From NCBI GenBank assembly GCA_910588205.1, contig CAJUQK010000010.1, forward strand, positions 1-64,000: a stretch of DNA of 64,000 nt, in the 5' to 3' direction. The stretch comes from an uncultured Eggerthellaceae bacterium. Lineage in GTDB: Bacteria; Actinomycetota; Coriobacteriia; Coriobacteriales; Eggerthellaceae. Made by a program: the position numbers and the translations under genes. The notes below the pieces were generated by a model, which saw only the letters and a program-made list of their open reading frames with translations, was not told the origin of the DNA and did no database searches. Of this stretch, positions 26,561 through 34,081 are shown in pieces; the first letter of the stretch is position 1, and every line of letters begins with the position of its first letter.

Positions 26561-26644
26561 TCTCCTTCTTCATTAACGATACGGGCGAGAATGTATTGCT
26601 CCCATGATACCAGACCCTAGGGGCCTGCGGGCAGCGAAGACCTC

Positions 26645-28456
26645 CTATTTCTTGAGTATGACCAAGTCATCTACGCTATAGCGAAGGGCATTCTCATAGC
26701 TTTGCCTATCAAGACCCAACCCGCTATTGTCAACGGTGACCGTGGCATTCGCTCCATTGAGGGAGTCAAGGGTATATTTGGCCCCCAGATCCCGGGCTAG
26801 GCTGTCCGTGAAATCCTTCGCGGCCGCTTCTGTGGGGAACTGCATGGCCATGGTCGTGAACGTGCAATTGCCCGCATCATCGAAGATGGTCTTCTCCTCT
26901 ACGGAATACTCTACCCCCGACGCGGTCTTGGCCGTATAGCGATAGGTGACCGTTCCGGCCCCGTTGCTGGGAGGCTGTACCCCATCATCATCGGAAGCCG
27001 CCTTGTCATCAGCAGAATCACCCGCCGGTGAGGTCTGACCCCCTTTGCCGATGTTATCAACGGTGGTGATATGGAATTCCGGTACAGGGATGGTGCCGGT
27101 CGTACCGATGAAGGCCAAGACGCCTACCAGGGCTACGATGATGAGCACAAGGCTGCCTATGAGGAGCTTGCGGCCCTTGTTCCGGCTCTTATCCGCATCC
27201 TTCATCCCCTCGGAGATGGGAATGGGAGGCTCATCGAAGATGGTGCTCTCTTCGATGGCATGGGAATCCAGCAGCGGCTGAGCCGGATTCATGGCATCTG
27301 ATGGGCGTACCGAAGGGGAAGGCGCTGCCGAAGCTGCCTGAGGAGCCGCAGGAGCAACCGGAGGAGCCGCCGAAGCTGCCACAGGCTGGAGTGGTGAGCG
27401 CTTCGCTGGCAGCGGGCCGCTGTTCCGGCTCAGAGCAGAAGGGATGCTGGAGGAATGAGCGGATGTGGGCATCCAAGGGTCCTTGGGACCAAGCCCTCCT
27501 GTCCACGACTGGGTGCGAAGGGGCCCAGAAGCAGTCGGCGCGAGAGCACGCGGGCCGAGAGCGGTGCCCTTGAACCCTTGGTCTTGCCACTTCAAGGTGG
27601 CAGGAGCGGACTGCGTACGGGGCGCATAGCCCTCCGGGCGGGATACAGCCGACCGCTTCGCAGGAGCTCCGCTGAAGGCAGCAGCCATCGAGGGGAAACG
27701 GGGTGGAAGATCAGCAGAAGCCCGCGAACCCCGATCAAGGGACCCGGAGACAGCAGGGATGCGCGCGGTCTTCGACGCCGCTCCTGCAGCTGCGATGGTC
27801 CGGGAGGGACTTGGGGGCATCTTGTGCTGGGTGCGCGCTTCAGCATCGCGGATCATCTTCTCGTAGCGAGGATTCAGGTAAGCCGGCCCGCGCCTTCCGG
27901 CGCGGTCTGCTCCCCCGAAGCCCGAGGCAGGAACTCTCCCCGCTTCACCGAAGGAGACATCTTCCCCATCAGGGTCAAAGGGATCATCATCAAGGTACCT
28001 CCGAGCATCAAAGGCCGGGTCCCGTTCCTCCTCCGCATCAGGGAAACGGAAGATGAGCCCGTTGGGTATCTTGGGGAACGCAGCAGCGAACCGAGCCAGG
28101 TCCTCCGCGTCTTCTTGCTGCTGCCCAGCGTCTGGCACAGCAAGCTCCTCTGGCTGGGGCTCAGCCTCGAGGACGATGCGCAGAGAGGGAGACGGATTCT
28201 GTGGAGGGATCTGCTTGGGAGCAGCCGCCGGTTGAGACGCCTGTGGCTTGCTCTGAACGAAGTGAACGGCACTCCCGCCCCGAGGCACACGGAGCCGCTT
28301 CTGCCGCGGAGTAGCAGAAGAGACAGGCGGGGCTCCCTTCTGCCTGTCCAAAGGCACCGACACGAAGGGATTCGAGGATAGAGGTTCAGTGGCTTTCAGC
28401 TTGATCCCCGAGGATACTGCACCGCTCTCAAGGCTTTGTTGGTCAACGCTTCTCAT
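26645..28456 (-). CDS. Pro/Ala-rich single-pass membrane protein, paralogue of 24090-25949
   Basis: The 603-residue protein has the same plan as 24090-25949: a low-complexity cytoplasmic part of about 430 residues, a basic stop (RNKGRK), one membrane helix (LLIGSLVLIIVALVGVLAFI) and an outside C-terminal domain of about 100 residues with VTYRYTAKTASG, EAAAKDFTDSLARDLGAKY and SYENALRYSVDDLVILK. The second domain lines up with that of the neighbour (ADSLLEQLKQDYGSNF and TYTELLSTNVSEFKVV). The ATG has no ribosome site, and a TATAAT lies only 9-14 bases above it, so the mRNA may be leaderless. Function unknown. Confidence 0.7.
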   Translation of the reverse strand: MRSVDQQSLESGAVSSGIKLKATEPLSSNPFVSVPLDRQKGAPPVSSATPRQKRLRVPRGGSAVHFVQSKPQASQPAAAPKQIPPQNPSPSLRIVLEAEPQPEELAVPDAGQQQEDAEDLARFAAAFPKIPNGLIFRFPDAEEERDPAFDARRYLDDDPFDPDGEDVSFGEAGRVPASGFGGADRAGRRGPAYLNPRYEKMIRDAEARTQHKMPPSPSRTIAAAGAASKTARIPAVSGSLDRGSRASADLPPRFPSMAAAFSGAPAKRSAVSRPEGYAPRTQSAPATLKWQDQGFKGTALGPRALAPTASGPLRTQSWTGGLGPKDPWMPTSAHSSSIPSALSRNSGPLPAKRSPLQPVAASAAPPVAPAAPQAASAAPSPSVRPSDAMNPAQPLLDSHAIEESTIFDEPPIPISEGMKDADKSRNKGRKLLIGSLVLIIVALVGVLAFIGTTGTIPVPEFHITTVDNIGKGGQTSPAGDSADDKAASDDDGVQPPSNGAGTVTYRYTAKTASGVEYSVEEKTIFDDAGNCTFTTMAMQFPTEAAAKDFTDSLARDLGAKYTLDSLNGANATVTVDNSGLGLDRQSYENALRYSVDDLVILKK

Positions 28457-28464
28457 TTGGCAGC

Positions 28465-28470
28465 ATTATA
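28465..28470 (-). promoter_or_regulatory. -10 box, possible leaderless start
   Basis: On the minus strand TATAAT ends 9 bases before the ATG at 28456, so transcription would begin at or close to the start codon. No Shine-Dalgarno sequence is present. Confidence 0.4.
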
Positions 28471-28548
28471 CGCGCTACGGACCTACGGGTCTGCATATCA
28501 TAGAAACAACGTCAGCACTTCAGGTAGATTTAAGGAAAGACGATCCGC

Positions 28549-29487
28549 TCAACAGAGCATGGAGAGCGCATCCGGGATGGCGCCCAGTACATCCTCTGCG
28601 CAAACGCTCGCGACACCCATCTCCCTTACCATGGATCGCGCCGCTTCTGCATGAAGGACGGAAGCCAGCACACAGGAGCTTGAGCTCTTCTGCCCTTGAG
28701 CCATGAGCGCACCCACCATCCCCGCGAGCACATCCCCCGTACCCGCCTTCGCAAGCGCCGCCGATCCTCGATCCATGAGGAAGACGGTGGGTTCTTCCGA
28801 GGATGAGCCCCCTGAAGGCGAATCCGCAGCCGCCGTGGCGATGAAGCTCTGCGGCCCCTTGAGGAGCACGGTGCACCTAAAGGCAGCCGCGATCTGATAG
28901 GCGAATGCAGCAAGGCTCTCCAAAGGCGCACCCTCCTCTGGAGCGGAGATCCCAACGGCTCTCGCCAATGCTACAGCTTCTCCGCCGTGTGGGGTCATAG
29001 CCGTAGACCGTCCGCTCGAAGCGCGTTCCTGGAGGAGTGTTTTCAATGAAGCCTGGCCGACCACCCTCAGCGCCCCCCCGTCCAAGATGAGAGGAATGGC
29101 ACAAGTGGTCAGAGCCTCTTCGACCAGAGCGCGTTGATGGGCTCCGTCATCTTCCATGCCGCACCCGATGAGACAGGCCTGAGGATGGTGTTCATCCACC
29201 GGAGCACCCAAAGAGGCGCGCACTGCCTCCGCATCCCAGGGACGGGCCACAAGGGATGCCATGTATCCTTGGATGAGCGGCACCGTTTCCGGAGCGCACA
29301 GGCATTCCACATAGCCCGCACCCGTCCGGAATGCAGCGGCACCGGCAAGGCATGCCGAGCCAGGATAGCGTGCTGACCCTCCGATGACGGTCAGCTTGCC
29401 CCGTGTGTATTTGTTGGCATCAGCAGCTGGAAGGGGAAGCAACGACTTCAAGCTGCGCTGCTTCGCCGACACCACGTTGACCCTCAT
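28549..29487 (-). CDS. nnrD: ADP-dependent NAD(P)H-hydrate dehydratase
   Basis: This enzyme repairs damaged NAD(P)H hydrates using ADP or ATP. The 312-residue protein has the YjeF C-terminal fold: KYTRGKLTVIGGSARYPGSA, MTPHGGEAVALA, VLLKGPQSFIAT and the catalytic loop KAGTGDVLAGMVGAL. It is the dehydratase alone; the epimerase half (NnrE), fused in many bacteria, is not next to it. Its ATG overlaps the acpS stop as ATGA, so it is coupled to acpS and glmS. The neighbour order matches many actinomycetes. Confidence 0.92.
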   Translation of the reverse strand: MRVNVVSAKQRSLKSLLPLPAADANKYTRGKLTVIGGSARYPGSACLAGAAAFRTGAGYVECLCAPETVPLIQGYMASLVARPWDAEAVRASLGAPVDEHHPQACLIGCGMEDDGAHQRALVEEALTTCAIPLILDGGALRVVGQASLKTLLQERASSGRSTAMTPHGGEAVALARAVGISAPEEGAPLESLAAFAYQIAAAFRCTVLLKGPQSFIATAAADSPSGGSSSEEPTVFLMDRGSAALAKAGTGDVLAGMVGALMAQGQKSSSSCVLASVLHAEAARSMVREMGVASVCAEDVLGAIPDALSMLC

Positions 29488-30050
29488 CCACGATCCTCTT
29501 CGGCCTCGGGCGCCGGAGCGTCTATCTCATCCAACAGGGAGCGCGTCTCCTTGAACCGACGCGCCAGCTCATCAGCAGCCGAGACCTTCGCCACCTGCTT
29601 CTTCGCTGCATCGGCATTCAATGCCATGGCACAGGCGATGGCATCGGTGCGCGTATGGGAAAGAGAGAGGGGTATCTCCGTCACGCCGTGCTCTTGGGCC
29701 ACCTCTTGGGCGCGGCCCGAGAGGATAGCCTCCGGCCTACCGGCTGACGAGCGCCTGACCTCCACATCCCGCACGGAAACGCCATCGGTGAAGCCGCACC
29801 CTAACGCCTTCACCACGGCTTCCTTGGCAGCGAAGCGAGCTGCATAGTGCATAGCGGGCCGCTTCTGTCGGTCACAATAGGTGCGCTCTCCTTCGCTGAA
29901 CACCTTCTCTTTGAATGAAGGAGTGCGCGCGAGGATCCGCTCCATGCGATCCACCTCCACCAGATCGACCCCCAACCCTACGCTGGATTGGGCCTGGCTG
30001 ATGGAAAGGGCATCATCGATGGCGGCCTGGGCCTTCTTACTGCGTGCCAT
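29484..30050 (-). CDS. acpS: holo-[acyl-carrier-protein] synthase
   Basis: AcpS moves 4'-phosphopantetheine from CoA to acyl carrier protein. Two blocks mark the family: GLGVDLVEVDRMERIL near residue 25 and RFAAKEAVVKALG near 95, then LSLSHTRTDAIACAMAL. AcpS is normally about 120 residues; this one has 188, with an N-terminal piece of about 22 and a charged tail of about 45 residues with no family match. It follows glmS by 5 bases and overlaps nnrD. Confidence 0.92.
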   Translation of the reverse strand: MARSKKAQAAIDDALSISQAQSSVGLGVDLVEVDRMERILARTPSFKEKVFSEGERTYCDRQKRPAMHYAARFAAKEAVVKALGCGFTDGVSVRDVEVRRSSAGRPEAILSGRAQEVAQEHGVTEIPLSLSHTRTDAIACAMALNADAAKKQVAKVSAADELARRFKETRSLLDEIDAPAPEAEEDRG

Positions 30051-30055
30051 GGCTG

Positions 30056-31987
30056 CTACTCCACAGTGACGGACTTGGCCAGGTTCCGCGGCTGATCGAT
30101 GTTGCAGCCCCGGAGGAGCGCTATCTGACGCGCCAACATCTGAAGCGGGATGATGGCCGTGATGGGCGAGAAGGCATCGCGCACCTTCGGGATGGATATC
30201 ACGTGATCAGCATAGCCGCCGATGCGCTCATCCCCTTCTGTCGCCACCGCTACCACCATGGCACCCCGAGCCTTCGCCTCTTGGATATTGGAGAGCACCT
30301 TCTCGTAGGTAGGGCTCTCCGTGGCCACTGCGATGACCGGAAAACCGGGTTCGATCAGCGCGATGGGACCATGCTTCATCTCACCGGCCGGATACGCCTC
30401 AGCATGGAGATAGCTTACCTCTTTGAGCTTGAGCGCACCCTCCTCAGCTACGGCAGCCCCCATACCCCGTCCGATGAACAGGGCGCTCTTCGAATCCTTG
30501 CAGGCCTGAGCAGCAGCCTGGATGGCTTGGGTGTTCCCCAAGATGACCTCAGCCTGCTCGGCCGTCTGAGCCAGCTCCGCGAACAGGAGCCGCATCTGAC
30601 CACGAACGAGACGGCCCTTGGCCTGGGCCAAGAGCAGGGCCAGCAACGTCAAGGAGACCAACTGACCGGTGAAGCTCTTGGTGGAGGCCACCGCTATCTC
30701 CTTGTTCGCCCGCGTGTAGATGACACCGTCGGATTCCCGCGCCACCGGTGATCCCAAGACATTGGTGATGCCGAATACCTTCGCCCCCTTGATGCGGGCA
30801 TCGCGGATGGCAGCAAGGGTATCTGCCGTTTCCCCCGACTGGGAGACAGCCACCACCAGCGTAGTGGGGGTGATGATGGGGTTGCGGTAGCGGAATTCGC
30901 TGGCCACTTCTACCTCACAGGGGATGCGCGCCCAACCCTCAATCAGATTCTTGGCCACCAGCGATGCATGGTAACTGGTCCCACAAGCGATGACGCAAAC
31001 CCTGTCTATCAGGTTCATCTCCTCATGGGAGAGCTCCAGTTCGTCAATGGAGAGCTTGCCGCCGTCGAAGCGATTCTCCAATGTATCACGGATGACCCGA
31101 GGTTGTTCGAATATCTCCTTCAGCATGAAATCAGGGAAGCGCCCTTTATCAGCCCCTTGAAAGGTGGGATCGAGCGGGGTCAGCTCAGCTTCCGTAAGGT
31201 GCAGCTCCATCCCCGATGACCGGAAGACGTCGAAGCCATGAGACGTGACCTCGGCGAGCTGACCATCCACCAGAACACAGGCTTCACGCACCGATCCTGC
31301 CAATGCCGCCATATCAGAGGCTACATGAACACCATCCTTGCCGATTCCCAGCACCAACGGCGATTCCTTGCGGGCACAGACGATGGTGCCTGGTTCGAGC
31401 TCAGAGAGCACGCAGAGAGCCCAGGAGCCGATGAGGAAGCCGCAAGCCATGTTCACCGCCTGGGCCAAAAGCGAAGGCTCATCATGACGCAGCTCGTCTT
31501 CGGGGGTATGGGGCTGGCGTTGGCCGAGAGCATCGGTCAGGTCATCGGATTCGGATCCTTCGAAGGCCAGTTTGGTATAGGCGTCTTCGATGAGGTGGGC
31601 GATGACCTCGGAGTCGGTCTGGGAGGTGAAGCGATGGCCCCTCCCCTCCAAGATGCGTCGAAGCTCGGTATGGTTCTCTATGATGCCATTGTGGACGATG
31701 GCGATCTTCCCGTCACAGGAGCTATGAGGATGGGCGTTCAACTCTGAGGGCACCCCGTGAGTGGCCCAACGCGTGTGACCGATACCACAGGTGCCTGTAA
31801 GAGGGATACCCTGCAAAGACTGCTCCAACGCCGCGATCTTCCCCTTGCGACAGACCGTCTGGATGGTGGCGCCTTCCTCAACAGCGATGCCCGCTGAGTC
31901 ATAGCCGCGATACTCGAGCCGCTTCAGACCCTCTAGCAGGATAGGCACGCAAGGCTTATCCCCGGCAAATCCCACGATCCCACACAT
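30056..31987 (-). CDS. glmS: glutamine-fructose-6-phosphate aminotransferase
   Basis: GlmS makes glucosamine-6-phosphate from fructose-6-phosphate and glutamine, the first step to cell-wall precursors. The 643-residue protein begins MCGIVGFAGDK with the catalytic Cys 2, has YRGYDSAGIA, and two SIS sugar domains with ACGTSYHASL, VAVSQSGETADT and FIGRGMG; it ends in KSVTVE like all members. About 25 extra residues (near 158-183, rich in Asp, Glu and Pro) lengthen the glutaminase domain. CAGGAGG precedes the ATG. It heads the glmS-acpS-nnrD run. Confidence 0.95.
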   Translation of the reverse strand: MCGIVGFAGDKPCVPILLEGLKRLEYRGYDSAGIAVEEGATIQTVCRKGKIAALEQSLQGIPLTGTCGIGHTRWATHGVPSELNAHPHSSCDGKIAIVHNGIIENHTELRRILEGRGHRFTSQTDSEVIAHLIEDAYTKLAFEGSESDDLTDALGQRQPHTPEDELRHDEPSLLAQAVNMACGFLIGSWALCVLSELEPGTIVCARKESPLVLGIGKDGVHVASDMAALAGSVREACVLVDGQLAEVTSHGFDVFRSSGMELHLTEAELTPLDPTFQGADKGRFPDFMLKEIFEQPRVIRDTLENRFDGGKLSIDELELSHEEMNLIDRVCVIACGTSYHASLVAKNLIEGWARIPCEVEVASEFRYRNPIITPTTLVVAVSQSGETADTLAAIRDARIKGAKVFGITNVLGSPVARESDGVIYTRANKEIAVASTKSFTGQLVSLTLLALLLAQAKGRLVRGQMRLLFAELAQTAEQAEVILGNTQAIQAAAQACKDSKSALFIGRGMGAAVAEEGALKLKEVSYLHAEAYPAGEMKHGPIALIEPGFPVIAVATESPTYEKVLSNIQEAKARGAMVVAVATEGDERIGGYADHVISIPKVRDAFSPITAIIPLQMLARQIALLRGCNIDQPRNLAKSVTVE

Positions 31988-32110
31988 AGATCCTCCTGAC
32001 TGGAGCGTTTCTCAAGAAGACAAGATTCTAATCCAAAGAGCTGCCCTGCGCAGGGCGCGACGGCTGCAGAGGCGCAGCGTCAACGGTGAAGCTGCAGTAC
32101 CTCTCATCCC

Positions 32111-32152
32111 CGATATATTTCATGTTGCCAATGCTTTGCAGACGAAATATCG
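32111..32152. promoter_or_regulatory. inverted repeat between glmS and padR
   Basis: CGATATATTTC (32111-32121) and GAAATATCG (32144-32152) form an inverted repeat with a two-base difference, 66 bases before the PadR gene. It could be the regulator's own operator. Confidence 0.35.
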
Positions 32153-32217
32153 ACAAATGGATCATAGTTTGAGATTATGGATACTGGTTTCGGATTGCTT
32201 GATCGAAGGGAAGCATC

Positions 32218-32664
32218 ATGTGGAGCGGCTGTCATCCTCAGTCAGATTCTGACCTGGCCGAATGCTCTGAGCTCGGCAAGTCGCTGAGCAGGCTCTCTCA
32301 GCCCACCATCCTCACATTGCTCGCCCAAGCCAAAGAACCCATGCACGGTTATATCATCGTGCAGAAATGCTCAGCCTCGCCCATGTTCGGGGGCAAGAAA
32401 CCGGATGCCACCGGCATCTACCGCGCTCTCAAGCGCATGGAAGCATCCGGATTGGTGACCAGCGAATGGGCTATGCCCCAGCAGGGATCGGCGAAGCGCA
32501 TGTTCACCCTCACGGACAAGGGCTTCTCCTGCCTTCGCCGTTGGATAGATGCCCTGGCCTGCTATGAGCTCACCATCGAGGAACTGCGGGAACAGGCCGC
32601 CTGCGCTTTGGGGATAGACCTCCCCCCCACTCCCACCTGCATGCACGAATCAGACGCAGGCTAG
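32218..32664 (+). CDS. PadR-family transcriptional regulator
   Basis: This 148-residue DNA-binding protein has the PadR winged helix: SQPTILTLLAQAKEPMHGYII, then GIYRALKRMEASGLVTSEW with the recognition helix, and KRMFTLTDKGFSCLRRW. A short C-terminal helix (CYELTIEELREQAACAL) gives the dimer. An N-terminal tail of about 25 residues is extra. GAAGGGA stands before the ATG. It points toward the redox locus that starts just after it on the opposite strand. Members usually repress nearby genes in response to small molecules; the effector here is unknown. Confidence 0.88.
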   Translation: MWSGCHPQSDSDLAECSELGKSLSRLSQPTILTLLAQAKEPMHGYIIVQKCSASPMFGGKKPDATGIYRALKRMEASGLVTSEWAMPQQGSAKRMFTLTDKGFSCLRRWIDALACYELTIEELREQAACALGIDLPPTPTCMHESDAG

Positions 32665-32669
32665 CAGGA

Positions 32670-33107
32670 TCACGTTCTTATCTTGACCATGGGCACGGGT
32701 GCGCATTCGGCCCTGTAGGGACAGCCGTCACAGTCTTCGGTGACGGTCAGATCGACCTCATCCCAGGCACAGGCAGCGAAACCTTCTCGCTCATAGAAGG
32801 GTACAGCGCTTCCCCGCGCCACTAACCTGAGCTCCCCCTTCTCAGCCAAGGCTGCTTCAGTGAGCGCACGACCTACCCCGTATCCGCGCCAGGGACCGTA
32901 GACCACCACCGGATTCACATGCCAGAAGCCGTTGGCTCCCAAGACCAGCCGCAGGAAGCCCACAGGCTCCCCTTCGGCATTCTGAGCCACCGTGATGCCC
33001 TCCGGACTCCCCACAGCGTCCATCCCCTCAGCCAGGGCATAGGCATCTATCAGAGCCATGTCCTCTTGAGTGGCTGGGCGCAATGTGAACAGATCGGCCA
33101 TGATCAC
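32670..33107 (-). CDS. GNAT-family acetyltransferase with a C-terminal Cys cluster
   Basis: The 145-residue protein has the GNAT fold: FTLRPATQEDMALI at the start and the acetyl-CoA loop RGYGVGRALTEAAL, then FYEREGFA. The end adds a small cysteine group, CDGCPYRAEC, which could bind a metal. Its ATG overlaps the stop of the DUF169 gene as ATGA; an alternative Met lies two codons on at 33101. As the last gene of the radical-SAM/DUF169 run it may modify a product of that pathway, but this is inference from place only. Confidence 0.75.
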   Translation of the reverse strand: MIMADLFTLRPATQEDMALIDAYALAEGMDAVGSPEGITVAQNAEGEPVGFLRLVLGANGFWHVNPVVVYGPWRGYGVGRALTEAALAEKGELRLVARGSAVPFYEREGFAACAWDEVDLTVTEDCDGCPYRAECAPVPMVKIRT

Positions 33108-34081
33108 ATGATGGGTGGCACATAGATCTTGTTCCGGGAGTCCGGGATGGCCTTCTTCGCCAATTCCACAGCACCCTTCGCAATGGTGGGCAGAAGGTGG
33201 GTGGGAACACCCATGAACATCATGTCATCTCCCACGTCCGTTGCCGCCCGGCACCCATAGCAGCCGAAGGTGATGTTGGGCTCATCGTTGGACAGCGGCA
33301 AGAGCACCGCTTCCACGCACATGGAGTTGAATCCGGAGGCATGGAAGTCATGGCGATGACCGGTGTAGTAGCTCATGGACATGGAAAGCCACATCATCTG
33401 CTCGGGAGTGCCGGTGAAGACCACCACCTCAGGGACGCGGACGGTGGCAGCCAAGGGTGCCACGTAGGTGGCTCGGCGGCTCTTCGGCGGCAGCGTCGGC
33501 CGCTCAGCCACCATGCGCGCAGCGGCTTCAGCTGTCTCCACCTTATGGAACAGCACGTAGATCTCTCCCGTTGCCAGCTTCGGAGGGACACCGGTCATGC
33601 CGAAGATGGAAGTGCCGTCAGGGCACGAATGCCGATGGGGCGGCATGAGGATGGAAGCACCCCGACGCGCGGCCATCATAGCCTGACAGAAGCGCAGGTT
33701 CTCAGAGGGGATCGGTACATCCGGCAGAAGCTCATCGGCCTCTATGAGGCTCACGGCCACCGGTTGCCATCGCAGATCGAGCGCTTCCATGATGGTGCGT
33801 TGGAGCTGGGCATATTCCTGCTGGATAGCCACATCCAAGGGCTTCGCCCGCTCTTCGCCCGCGAACGGATCGAAGACCGCCTCCCCGAGTGCCTCCACCG
33901 CAAGGGCGCGCTTCGGACAGTTACCCGAACAGGTCATGCAACCGACGCATTCCTCGGCGCTGATGACGTGAGGATGACCATCCTCCCCCACTTCCAGGAT
34001 GCCGGGGATGGGACAGAACGCCACGCACAGACCGCATTTGACGCACCGATCCGGGTCATTGGTTATCCGATACTCAGCCAC
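33104..34081 (-). CDS. DUF169 protein with an N-terminal ferredoxin domain
   Basis: Residues 1-70 hold two [4Fe-4S] motifs: CVKCGLCVAFCP and CVGCMTCSGNCP. From about residue 90 the protein has the DUF169 fold, with QPVAVSLIEADELLPD, LRFCQAMMAARRG, VFTGTPEQMMWL and YGCRAATDVGDDMM-like blocks. DUF169 occurs in archaea and anaerobic bacteria; its reaction is not known, but the cysteines of the last part (FGCYGC) and the two clusters suggest electron transfer or a reductive step. It overlaps the radical-SAM gene in front by 8 bases and the GNAT behind by 4. Confidence 0.8.
   Translation of the reverse strand: MAEYRITNDPDRCVKCGLCVAFCPIPGILEVGEDGHPHVISAEECVGCMTCSGNCPKRALAVEALGEAVFDPFAGEERAKPLDVAIQQEYAQLQRTIMEALDLRWQPVAVSLIEADELLPDVPIPSENLRFCQAMMAARRGASILMPPHRHSCPDGTSIFGMTGVPPKLATGEIYVLFHKVETAEAAARMVAERPTLPPKSRRATYVAPLAATVRVPEVVVFTGTPEQMMWLSMSMSYYTGHRHDFHASGFNSMCVEAVLLPLSNDEPNITFGCYGCRAATDVGDDMMFMGVPTHLLPTIAKGAVELAKKAIPDSRNKIYVPPIM

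Noticed and set aside
31988..32217. glmS ribozyme upstream of glmS
   Set aside because: The conserved core sequence near the cleavage site is not visible in the leader; only a GC-rich hairpin with GCGCAGGGC was seen.
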